Assembly (NCBI RefSeq): GCF_900167935.1
Contig: NZ_FUYL01000003.1
Span: forward strand, 124,001 to 188,000
Reading direction: 5' to 3'
DNA length: 64,000 nt
From: Maribacter arcticus
Lineage (GTDB): Bacteria; Bacteroidota; Bacteroidia; Flavobacteriales; Flavobacteriaceae
Both the position numbers and the translations under genes were made by a program. Numbering within the stretch: the stretch's first letter is position 1; each line of letters begins with the position of its first letter. Of this stretch, positions 28,226 to 36,146 are shown piece after piece. The notes beneath the pieces are model-generated. The model did not search any database. It saw only the letters and a program-made list of their open reading frames with translations, and had not been told where the DNA came from.

Positions 28226-28564
28226 ATGAAAAACGTATTATTATATTTCATTTTCATAACCACTATTCATGTAGGTTTTTCTCAATCAAACAAACATGAA
28301 ATAAGTGTTGACATTAAAAACACTATAAAAATTAAAGTATTTCCCAACCCTGCAACCAATGTTATAAATGTTTTAGGTCTTAATAATTCACCCAACGCAT
28401 CGATTATTATTACAGATATATATGGCACGCAGGTTATTTCTCATCAGTGGGTCATCAACCATAACGCACTTAATATTCCTATAAATAAGTTAGAGAAAGG
28501 GATATATTTAATAACCATTCAAACGGAACATCAAAATATACATCGTAAGTTTTTTAAGGAATAA
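28226..28564 (+). CDS. Minimal T9SS sorting-tail protein
   Basis: A 112-residue exported protein. The signal peptide (about 1-19, ending FSQS) is followed by only about 15 residues and then a type A type-IX-secretion sorting domain: KVFPNPATNVINV, SIIITDIYGTQV and LEKGIYLITIQTE, ending in a Lys/Phe-rich tail. Such tails normally end long cargo proteins, are cut on export, and attach the cargo to the surface. Here almost no cargo exists. It could be a remnant of a larger gene, a small surface peptide or a sorting-machinery decoy. It converges on the TonB receptor gene, with 7 bases between stops. Confidence 0.8.
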   Translation: MKNVLLYFIFITTIHVGFSQSNKHEISVDIKNTIKIKVFPNPATNVINVLGLNNSPNASIIITDIYGTQVISHQWVINHNALNIPINKLEKGIYLITIQTEHQNIHRKFFKE

Positions 28565-28571
28565 AAATCTG

Positions 28572-31019
28572 CTATTGAAAAACAAAATTATAAGTCAAAG
28601 CAAATAGTGGGCTATTTAAAATAGAAAGTTCATAAGAACCTAAAGGGCTGCCTAAAAAAACATCGGCATCAACACCAGGTTGACGTTGAGAATAATATAT
28701 ATTAAAAGGATTTCGACGACTATAAACATTATAGATTGTAAATGTCCAATCACCAATCCATCTTTTATTCACTTTCTCACCATACTTAATATTCCAAGAG
28801 AAATCTAATCTATGGTATGGCCGAAGTCTTGCGTTGTTACGTTCAATAAAAATTGGAACATCAATATTTTCTAATTTGAAAACACTATTTGCAACAGTAT
28901 AAGGTCTTCCTGTTTGGCCTGTGAAATTAAAACTCCATGTATTATATTTATCTCCTTCAAAATTTATAGTTGAATTTACTACGTGTGGTCTATCAAAATC
29001 TGAGGCATACCAATTATTATTATTTATTCGATCCCCAAGATTTTCATTATCGGATTTCAACAAACTTCTAGACCATGTATAGTTTAACCATCCGTTAACC
29101 TTACCGCTAGATTTCTTTATACTAAACTCAACTCCATATGCCCTACCTTCACCCTGAATAACATCTCGTTCCAAAAATTCTTCAAGAAAGAAATCTGCAC
29201 CAGGCTTAAAGGTCAAGTTATTTTTAGAATCACGATAATACCCTTCTAAACCCAATTCAACTTCATTATTACCTAAATTCTTATAGATTCCCAATCCATA
29301 AGTATCACTTATTTGAGGTTTTATATTTGAATCAGAAGTTTTCCACCTAGAGGTAGGTAAAGGCGTTGTTGAATTATAAACATTTTGAAGATATTGGTTT
29401 AGTCTCGCATAACTTGCCTTTATCGATGTAGTCTCGTTTAGTTTTATATTCGCTCCTAATCTTGGTTCTAATCCATTATAAGTCTTCACTCCTGCACCTT
29501 TTTCAAAGTCAGTAACACCCAACAGCAAACCCGTAGTTTGGTCTAATTGCGCTTGCCTATAAGGACCCACAAGGACATAATGACTAAATCTTAAACCAGC
29601 TGAAATAGCAACATTAGTTACTGGCTTAAAATTAACATTACCATAACCCGAAAATTCATAGCTGTTTTCTTCAGCCAAAGATACCGCTACCACACTATTA
29701 CCATTACCTGGGCGCAATTCACCTGGCCTAATCTGATACTTATTAGCCTGAACACCTACATAGTAATCTAGATTAGACTTTATTTCCTTAGAAAATTCTG
29801 AAGAAAAACTCTGATAGTTAATTTTCGATTCAAATACAATTTCATTTGGATTGTCAACTTCAGGAAATATAGTTTTGGGCGAATAATCACTCATTACCAA
29901 GAATGTTCTTAGATTGCTTTTATCATTAAAAGAATGTCTCCAATTCAGCGTACCATTAAGAGTTTTAAAATCATACTGGTTATTTTTCGCATTGATATTC
30001 TGTATTTGGGTAATCAAATCCAATTGATAAAAATCTTTACTATAAAATCCAGTAAAGGTTATTTGATCATCTTCTGTTGGCAGATATAATAATTTTAAAG
30101 TACTATCATAAAATTTAGCCTTGGTATCCTTTAATCTTTCTGAAACCAAAGGCAATAAAAAATCTGTGAGACCGGCTCGCCCGCCAAGGGTCATCATTAG
30201 CTTATCTTTAATTATAGGTGTTTCAATATTCAAACGACTTGAAACAATACCTATACCTCCACTCAATTTAAATTTGTCTACATATGGGTTTTTCACTTTT
30301 AAATCTAACACTGAAGTTATTCTACCTCCATATCGTGCAGGAATATTAGCTCTATACAAGTCAACACTTGAAATAACATCTGGTGTAAATACTGAAAAAA
30401 GACCAAATAGATGGGTTGGATTAAAGACCGGCGCATTATCTAACAACAATAAATTTTGATCTAGGGCACCACCCCTTACTGATAAACCATTACTAATTTC
30501 ACCTGCATTATTAACCCCTGCTAATAGGGTCATGCTTCTAAGTACATCTGCTTCGCCAAGACCTGATGGTATTTTTTTCAACTCTTGTGTTTTTAATTGC
30601 AACGCGCCCATTTGGGGTAATTCCAAATTATCGTTAATGCGCTTAGCTCTCACTACAACTTCAGAAAGCTGCTCTTGTTCTTCAACAAGGTTAATTGTAA
30701 TTTTCTTCCTCGAAATTAAGTTGACATTAGCCGTCTCACTTTTAAAACCAATATAATTAATATGTACAGAATAGGAATTTTGAGGAAGATTAATAGAGAA
30801 AATACCATTATTATTTGTGATACCACCACATGAACATTGATCTATAATAATTTCCGCACTTTCCAATGGCTGCTGGGTCAACTCATCTATCACCTCGACA
30901 ACCAAAAGAAATTCTTGAGCTTCTATTGTACTTGAGCATAAAACCGTAAATACTAAACCCAAAATAAGGTTTTTGGCTTTTCTAGTAAAAGGATATTTAT
31001 CTTGATTTAATTCATCCAT
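28572..31019 (-). CDS. TonB-dependent receptor with carboxypeptidase-like N-terminal domain
   Basis: An 815-residue outer-membrane active transporter. A signal peptide (ending TIEAQE, about residue 36) is followed by a carboxypeptidase-D regulatory-like domain (about 37-120), which holds an unusual Cys pair in DQCSCGG, then the plug (SVRGGALDQNLLLLDNAPVF, GRITSVLDLKV) and a 22-strand type barrel region to the C-terminal Phe-Gln. The receptor would import a ligand using TonB/ExbBD energy. Its ATG overlaps the end of the DUF4249 gene by 13 bases, so the two genes are translationally coupled. The ligand is unknown. Confidence 0.92.
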   Translation of the reverse strand: MDELNQDKYPFTRKAKNLILGLVFTVLCSSTIEAQEFLLVVEVIDELTQQPLESAEIIIDQCSCGGITNNNGIFSINLPQNSYSVHINYIGFKSETANVNLISRKKITINLVEEQEQLSEVVVRAKRINDNLELPQMGALQLKTQELKKIPSGLGEADVLRSMTLLAGVNNAGEISNGLSVRGGALDQNLLLLDNAPVFNPTHLFGLFSVFTPDVISSVDLYRANIPARYGGRITSVLDLKVKNPYVDKFKLSGGIGIVSSRLNIETPIIKDKLMMTLGGRAGLTDFLLPLVSERLKDTKAKFYDSTLKLLYLPTEDDQITFTGFYSKDFYQLDLITQIQNINAKNNQYDFKTLNGTLNWRHSFNDKSNLRTFLVMSDYSPKTIFPEVDNPNEIVFESKINYQSFSSEFSKEIKSNLDYYVGVQANKYQIRPGELRPGNGNSVVAVSLAEENSYEFSGYGNVNFKPVTNVAISAGLRFSHYVLVGPYRQAQLDQTTGLLLGVTDFEKGAGVKTYNGLEPRLGANIKLNETTSIKASYARLNQYLQNVYNSTTPLPTSRWKTSDSNIKPQISDTYGLGIYKNLGNNEVELGLEGYYRDSKNNLTFKPGADFFLEEFLERDVIQGEGRAYGVEFSIKKSSGKVNGWLNYTWSRSLLKSDNENLGDRINNNNWYASDFDRPHVVNSTINFEGDKYNTWSFNFTGQTGRPYTVANSVFKLENIDVPIFIERNNARLRPYHRLDFSWNIKYGEKVNKRWIGDWTFTIYNVYSRRNPFNIYYSQRQPGVDADVFLGSPLGSYELSILNSPLFALTYNFVFQ

Positions 31020-32131
31020 GCTTCTGGCTGTATCGCTGTTTTAAATCTTCCTTCATTACAAGGAGCTTCTATGGTTGCTGGGGGTGGGTAAGGAGACATA
31101 AATGTTGGCTCAATGCTCAATGGCTTTTGAGGGTCCAATGAATTTTCTGGAATATCACCTCTTTTAATAAAAATATCAACGCTTGAAGTTGCGGCAGCAG
31201 TGAACCTACCAAATACGAAATCATTTAGATCGTTTGGGTTATATATATTACCAATTAAAGCTGCTGGTGGCGGTGCATTGAAACCACTGTTGTTATCAAC
31301 CAAGTCCTTTAAGACTTTATAATAATCAAATGCATCTGGAGTCAACGATAACTGCTGAATTTCAACCACGATATTTTCCTTTGTATATAATGGTACATTT
31401 GCGACAATTAAATCAGTAGTAGTTTTTCCGTTTGAAAATTTATCATCAAATAAAGATATACTTTCAGGGTATCTAATTTTCCAGCAATCTGTGTCACAAG
31501 TGTAACTGAAATAATCTGGTGTAGATATACTAGTGGGGCCGCATATTCCATCACGGTAAATACCATCAAAACATACTTGGCAAACAAGTAAATTTTCATA
31601 TGACTTGAATGTCCAATAATAATAATTCTCTTGATCAACCGGGTCATTAAAAGTTATTGAAATAGCATGACCAGGTTCAAAAGAGCCTGTTCCGTCATTA
31701 TATTGCAATTCAGGATTATAGGTAGCCTTTATATTTGAAATAGGAACAGGTTCCAATACGGTTTCAGGTTGGGAACGGTATTGCCTGCCGTCTTCTAAGG
31801 CGACATCTATTTCCCACTGCTCACCCACATTAGCTTTAAATTCAATAGAAGGCACATATGCTCCTTCTAATTCAACTAATTCAATTACTTGGCCCGTCAA
31901 AGAATTTACAAATGAAACAGATGCTCCATTTTCAAATTTTGTTTTGTTTATTCCAAATTCATTTACCGATTTATTAATTATCACATAAGAGCCACCTTTT
32001 ACAGTAGTAGCTATACCTTCTATAAAAACCAACCCTTCTTTAAACTCAAACTCAGGTTCAACCGGATCAATACAACTTGTAAGAAAAAATGGCGATACTA
32101 AAAAAAGGAACTTGACAATTAATTTATTCAT
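31007..32131 (-). CDS. DUF4249 lipoprotein, partner of the TonB receptor
   Basis: A 374-residue lipoprotein. The signal peptide ends in LTSC (Cys20), and the mature domain is a DUF4249 beta-rich protein of the kind encoded next to TonB-dependent receptors in Bacteroidota. A Cys-rich segment runs through the middle (LVCQVCFDGIY, DGICGP, YTCDTDCWKI), probably disulfide-bonded outside the cytoplasm. It is likely surface exposed and may pass ligand to the receptor, in analogy with SusD-type partners, but this is not shown. It overlaps the receptor gene by 13 bases. The start at 32131 gives a canonical lipoprotein signal. Confidence 0.87.
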   Translation of the reverse strand: MNKLIVKFLFLVSPFFLTSCIDPVEPEFEFKEGLVFIEGIATTVKGGSYVIINKSVNEFGINKTKFENGASVSFVNSLTGQVIELVELEGAYVPSIEFKANVGEQWEIDVALEDGRQYRSQPETVLEPVPISNIKATYNPELQYNDGTGSFEPGHAISITFNDPVDQENYYYWTFKSYENLLVCQVCFDGIYRDGICGPTSISTPDYFSYTCDTDCWKIRYPESISLFDDKFSNGKTTTDLIVANVPLYTKENIVVEIQQLSLTPDAFDYYKVLKDLVDNNSGFNAPPPAALIGNIYNPNDLNDFVFGRFTAAATSSVDIFIKRGDIPENSLDPQKPLSIEPTFMSPYPPPATIEAPCNEGRFKTAIQPEAWMN

Positions 32132-32200
32132 TGAAATATTGAAAAAAGCACTATTGTGTTTTTAAAGATAGTATTAAATATCACATAGAGTTCTTTTGTA

Positions 32201-32228
32201 AAAAAACCCTCACATATAATTGCGAGGG
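32201..32228 (-). terminator. Terminator of the small lipoprotein gene
   Basis: On the minus strand CCCTCGCA pairs with TGTGAGGG (eight pairs, one G-T) around ATTATA and is followed by TTTTTT. It starts 26 bases after the stop of the 169-residue lipoprotein gene. Confidence 0.85.
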
Positions 32229-32253
32229 CTTAAATCTAGAATAAAATTTTATT

Positions 32254-32763
32254 TTACCTTTTTACGAAAAGCATTTGTCCGTCATCCGAAAAGTTCGGGA
32301 TTTCCAAATCAGCAGCATCAACTGTCATAACATCTCCATCTATAGAAACATTAATGTTTAAAACTTCGCCGTTACTTTTAGTAGTCGTCACTGTAGTACC
32401 ATCAAAAGTATAGGTACTTGATTCGAGGTCAGCCTCAGTTGGACAAGGAATATCTAAACCCGTACCAGTCGCATTTACTTCTACGTAGTTTGCTGAATTA
32501 GAAGCGCTAGCGGTCAAATCTTCATTAAATGTCAAGGTAACTACATAACAATCTTTATCCGTTAAAAGATCCAGAATCCCTTTTGCAAATTTTGTGTTAT
32601 CCGACGCTGTTGCATTATCAATTACAAGCTCTGTAGCATCCCAGGTTCCTAAAATAGCGGTACTAGCAACTTGCACTTCTGCTTCGCCATCATTTTTGTC
32701 TGAACTACAAGAAATCAGCACTAGAGCAATACCTAAAAAGAATAAAATATGTTTATACGTCAT
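32254..32763 (-). CDS. Small lipocalin-like lipoprotein
   Basis: A 169-residue lipoprotein. The signal peptide ends in LISC (Cys19), followed by a short Ser/Asp linker and a beta-rich domain containing STAILGTWDATEL near residue 35, the opening typical of small Bacteroidota lipocalin-like proteins, then VTLTFNEDLTAS and later strands. The ligand is unknown. It has its own terminator, so it is separate from the DUF4249-receptor pair 122 bases downstream. The DUF5916 relic lies directly upstream, ending 53 bases before its ATG. Confidence 0.8.
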   Translation of the reverse strand: MTYKHILFFLGIALVLISCSSDKNDGEAEVQVASTAILGTWDATELVIDNATASDNTKFAKGILDLLTDKDCYVVTLTFNEDLTASASNSANYVEVNATGTGLDIPCPTEADLESSTYTFDGTTVTTTKSNGEVLNINVSIDGDVMTVDAADLEIPNFSDDGQMLFVKR

Positions 32764-32815
32764 CGTTAAATTTGTTTATCAACTATTTTAAAAACGAAAT
32801 TATTCACATATTATT

Positions 32816-33575
32816 TCAAAACCAAATTTCTCTTATAGCACAAAACGAATAGGTAGCTTTTATTAGGAACGTATTCTCTTTCTTTTGTCCAAGTATTTGG
32901 GCATCTAAATTATTACCTAAAGTTTCATAAGGATTTACTGACCCTACAACACCCTGTGACAATACCAAAAAGACTTCTGTACCAGGAATATACTCTGACC
33001 TTAATACAAGATTCGACCTAAACTGAACTAATGAAAAATTTGGGTTTTAATTTCATAATCAACTATTCCATCTATATCTTCATCTATTAAAGTGTGGAGT
33101 TCCAATATCTGAACTACTAATTTAATCATGAGAGAATATTGTTACTCGTTCAATTAAGGTTTTCCGCTATCGGATTATTTACAAAATTAAAATCGATGTA
33201 CGTGCTTGTAGAAATAAAAGGTTGTCCGTAATATTGAATTGATAAATTCGCATTTTAACTATAATTAAATCGGATGGAAGTGCTGAACGTACCTTGATTA
33301 ATATTACTAAGCACACTATCTAAACATCTAATACCAACATATAAATATTTATCGTCATACGTAATTTTAAACTTGGTAGCCTGGCTGGGCAACATACAAT
33401 CATTAGGTTCAAAAACTGTAAAATCACCATCCCAAAGACCATTATCCCATTTGCTATCTGAAAGAATTCCATCTAATGCTTATTGACTCTCCCACAGGAA
33501 TTGTCGCTGTATTGTTTTCCTTAATAATCTTTAAGGTGTCTTTTTGAGCATAGGTATGAGTAATGCACAAAATAA
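32816..33575 (-). pseudogene. Decayed DUF5916 outer-membrane protein gene with internal deletion
   Basis: Translating the minus strand in pieces gives a broken DUF5916 protein. From 33575 leftward a signal-peptide end (THTYAQ) and KDTLKIIKENN appear. After a frameshift near 33480 comes a CBM9-like domain (KWDNGLWDGDFTVFEP, KFKITYDDKYLYVGIRCLD). The text then jumps near 33300 to the C-terminal barrel (IQYYGQPFISTSTYIDFNF), so several hundred codons are missing. In-frame stops lie at 33255-33257 and 33150-33152, and a further frameshift near 33150 restores ERVTIFSHD. The last piece, NPNFSLVQFRSNLVLR to the TGA at 32816-32818, holds the typical end. An intact family member would be about 700-900 residues; this has about 250 codons. 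Confidence 0.85.
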
Positions 33576-33777
33576 ATTAAGATAGGTTGAGGTAAAGGTT
33601 TTTAAACATAATAATGCGTTCTTTGATAGATTTCTAATGATACTAGAGTGACGCAAAAAAATATTTGATGTTACGTATTTAGCATTAAAACAGATGAGTT
33701 TAACCGTATAGTATTTGTATTAAAGACTTCAGAAATTGCATTTATAATAAAAATGTAAAAAATAAAGAAACAAGTAT
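33576..33777. other. AT-rich intergenic stretch, no gene seen
   Basis: About 200 bases between the DUF5916 relic and the rplM promoter. I see no ORF, no tRNA and no convincing hairpin. Part of it may be the former promoter region of the relic. Confidence 0.5.
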
Positions 33778-33807
33778 TTGCAATTCAAGTTAATAATCGT
33801 AGATTTG
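33778..33807 (+). promoter_or_regulatory. Promoter of rplM-rpsI (TTG-N19-TAGATTTG)
   Basis: TTG at 33778-33780 and TAGATTTG at 33800-33807, separated by 19 bases, match the Bacteroidota consensus. The predicted start near 33814 leaves a leader of about 40 bases before the GTG start of rplM. Confidence 0.78.
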
Positions 33808-33855
33808 CAGCCCCTTTGACGGGATTGATTAAAATAATAGTTAAAAATAGCAGTA

Positions 33856-34311
33856 GTGGATACATTAAGTTATAAGACCGTTTCGGCCAACAGAACAACT
33901 GTAAACAAAGAGTGGTTATTGGTAGATGCCGAAGGAGAAACATTAGGACGCATGGCTTCAAAAGTCGCCTATTTGTTAAGAGGAAAGCATAAGCCAAGTT
34001 TCACCCCTCATGTTGATTGTGGTGACAATGTTGTTATTATCAATGCGGAGAAATTTGTTCTTTCAGGAAATAAATGGTCTGATAAGACTTATTTAAGATA
34101 CACAGGCTACCCAGGTGGCCAACGTTCTACTAGCGTAAAACAATTATTGGATAAGAACCCAGAAGGTATTCTTGAAAAAGCAATAAAAGGGATGTTACCT
34201 AAAAATAGATTAGGCGCAGAACTTTTCAGAAACCTTAAAGTTTACGCAGGTACTGAGCATGGTCAGGAAGCACAGAAACCAACCGTTGTTAATTTAAAAG
34301 ACATTAAATAA
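33856..34311 (+). CDS. rplM: 50S ribosomal protein L13
   Basis: L13 is an early-assembling 50S subunit protein. The 151-residue product starts from a GTG codon and reads [13 protein letters not shown], the usual flavobacterial N-terminus, so I keep this start. Family motifs [30 protein letters not shown] and [13 protein letters not shown] are present. It is separated from rpsI by a single base, the near-universal rplM-rpsI pair, and has a clear promoter upstream. Confidence 0.97.
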   Translation: MDTLSYKTVSANRTTVNKEWLLVDAEGETLGRMASKVAYLLRGKHKPSFTPHVDCGDNVVIINAEKFVLSGNKWSDKTYLRYTGYPGGQRSTSVKQLLDKNPEGILEKAIKGMLPKNRLGAELFRNLKVYAGTEHGQEAQKPTVVNLKDIK

Positions 34312-34312
34312 G

Positions 34313-34699
34313 ATGGAAGTAATTCATAAAATTGGTCGTAGAAAGACCGCTGTAGCTAGAGTATATCTTTCTGATGGAAATGGAGACATCACTATCAACA
34401 ACAAAGATTTAAGTGTATACTTCCCAACTGCAACACTTCAATATAAAGTAAAACAACCTTTTACATTAACTGAGAGTTTAGATACTTATAACGTAAAAGT
34501 AAATGTTTACGGTGGTGGTATTACAGGTCAAGCAGAAGCTATTCGCCTTGCTCTTTCAAGAGCAATGTGTGAAATTGATCCAGAGAACAGAACTATCTTG
34601 AAGCCAGAAGGCTTATTAACAAGAGACCCAAGAATGGTTGAACGTAAGAAATTCGGACAGAAGAAAGCTCGTAAGAAATTCCAATTCTCGAAACGTTAA
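34313..34699 (+). CDS. rpsI: 30S ribosomal protein S9
   Basis: S9 is a 30S head protein whose C-terminal tail reaches the P-site tRNA. The 128-residue protein shows IGRRKTAVARVYL near the start, the GGGITGQAEAIRLALSRA core, and the basic tail ending FQFSKR, with the conserved final Lys-Arg. It follows rplM after one base and is followed by a strong terminator, so rplM-rpsI forms a two-gene unit here, with rpsB-tsf separate. Confidence 0.98.
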   Translation: MEVIHKIGRRKTAVARVYLSDGNGDITINNKDLSVYFPTATLQYKVKQPFTLTESLDTYNVKVNVYGGGITGQAEAIRLALSRAMCEIDPENRTILKPEGLLTRDPRMVERKKFGQKKARKKFQFSKR

Positions 34700-34717
34700 T
34701 TCGAATCACAAAATTAC

Positions 34718-34745
34718 CAGGCACCCTTTTTGGGTGCCTGTTTTA
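34718..34745 (+). terminator. Terminator of rplM-rpsI
   Basis: A nine-base perfect stem, CAGGCACCC/GGGTGCCTG with a five-T loop, is followed by TTTT. It starts 18 bases after the rpsI stop. Confidence 0.92.
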
Positions 34746-34860
34746 TATATTTTATCACACTGGAAAATCCAGATTATTAACAAGTTCATTGAAAGTCCTT
34801 TACGGACAATTAAAAATCCTTTAATTACTTATAATTAAGGGTAAATTAGTTTAGCATCTA

Positions 34861-34904
34861 AATGGTGAAGGCTTTTGCACAATTGCAAATACCACTTTAC
34901 CATT
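34861..34904 (+). promoter_or_regulatory. Structured leader of rpsB (candidate S2 autoregulatory site)
   Basis: AATGGTGAAG (34861-34870) pairs with CTTTACCATT (34895-34904) over ten bases (one G-T). Inside, TTTGC (34874-34878) pairs with GCAAA (34885-34889). The structure ends 32 bases before the rpsB ATG. A near-consensus TAGTTTAG at 34847-34854 could start transcription at its 5' edge. The folded leader suggests ribosomal-protein feedback, but this is inference. Confidence 0.6.
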
Positions 34905-34936
34905 GCTAATTCATAAGAACGTAAACTAAATTTAAA

Positions 34937-36076
34937 ATGGCGAGAGTCGAAGTAAAACAATTATTAGAAGCAGGTGTGCATTTTGGCCACCTAACAAGAA
35001 AGTGGAATCCAAACATGGCTCCTTACATCTACATGGAGCGTAACGGTATTCACGTTATCAATCTTTACAAAACAGTTGCGAAACTAGACGAGACCAATGA
35101 GGCTCTTAGTAAGATTGCAGCATCAGGTAGAAAAATACTTTTCGTAGCTACCAAAAAACAAGCCAAGGACATAGTTGCTGAAAAAGCAGCAAAAGTAAAC
35201 ATGCCTTACATCACTGAAAGATGGCCAGGTGGTATGTTGACTAATTTCGTTACTATTCGTAAAGCTGTAAAGAAAATGGCTTCTATCGATCGTATGAAAA
35301 AGGATGGTACATTCTTAACTCTTTCTAAAAAAGAAAGACTTCAAGTAGATCGTTTACGTGCAAAATTAGAGAAGAACCTTGGTTCCATTTCTGAAATGAC
35401 ACGTTTACCAGGTGCATTATTCATCGTTGATACAATGAGAGAGCACATTGCAGTTAAAGAAGCTCAAAAATTAAACATTCCTATTTTCGCAATGGTTGAT
35501 ACCAACTGTGACCCTAGAGATGTAGATTATTTAATACCTTCTAATGATGATGCTTCTAAGTCAATTGACATCATTATGACAGAAGTTACCAATGCGGTTG
35601 CCGAAGGTCTTGCAGAACGTAAGTCTGAAAAAGGTGATGCTGCTGAAGGTAAATCTGATGATAAAAAAGAAAAAGCTCCTAAGAAAAAAGAAGCCGCTGA
35701 TACACCGGCACCATCTCCTGAAAAGGTTGATACTAAACCAGCTCCAGTAGTTGCTAAAGCAACAAACGTTGAAGCTGAGGTTGAGGCTACCGAAGAAGCA
35801 GTTGCTAAAAAAGCAAAAGTTGAGGCAGATGACTTAACTAAAGTTGAAGGTATCGGACCTAAAGCTGCTGAAGCTTTAGCTGCTGCAGGTATTGCTACTT
35901 TTGCTGATCTTTCTAAAGGAGATGCTGAAAAAATCAAAGAAATCTTAACAGAAGCAAGTTCAAGAATGGCTCATTTAGATCCTACCTCTTGGCCAAAGCA
36001 GGCTAAAATGGCCGCTGATGGTAAATGGGACGAGCTTAAAGAATGGCAAGACAACACTAAAGGTGGTGTAGAATAA
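34937..36076 (+). CDS. rpsB: 30S ribosomal protein S2 with C-terminal helix-hairpin-helix extension
   Basis: S2 is a late-binding 30S protein. Residues about 1-225 are standard S2 (LLEAGVHFGHLTRKWNP, FVATKKQAKD, ERWPGGMLTNF, FIVDTMREHIAVKEA, MVDTNCDP). The protein then runs on to 379 residues; ordinary S2 is about 230-260. Residues 225-297 are a Lys/Glu/Ala/Pro linker, and 298-379 a helix-hairpin-helix-like domain with VEGIGPKAAEALAAAG and a conserved-looking tail, DPTSWPKQAKMAADGKWDEL. The reading frame is open without a break, so this is a genuine fusion. tsf follows after 70 bases, the classic rpsB-tsf pair. Confidence 0.97.
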   Translation: MARVEVKQLLEAGVHFGHLTRKWNPNMAPYIYMERNGIHVINLYKTVAKLDETNEALSKIAASGRKILFVATKKQAKDIVAEKAAKVNMPYITERWPGGMLTNFVTIRKAVKKMASIDRMKKDGTFLTLSKKERLQVDRLRAKLEKNLGSISEMTRLPGALFIVDTMREHIAVKEAQKLNIPIFAMVDTNCDPRDVDYLIPSNDDASKSIDIIMTEVTNAVAEGLAERKSEKGDAAEGKSDDKKEKAPKKKEAADTPAPSPEKVDTKPAPVVAKATNVEAEVEATEEAVAKKAKVEADDLTKVEGIGPKAAEALAAAGIATFADLSKGDAEKIKEILTEASSRMAHLDPTSWPKQAKMAADGKWDELKEWQDNTKGGVE

Positions 36077-36146
36077 GCAGCTACATTTTTTTATATAAAT
36101 AAATTAAGAATAACCCCCTAAAAAGGGTACACTAAAAGTAAAAGAA

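Noticed and set aside
36113-36128. ACCC/GGGT hairpin between rpsB and tsf
   Set aside because: A four-pair stem in a C/G cluster; not enough to call a regulatory element.
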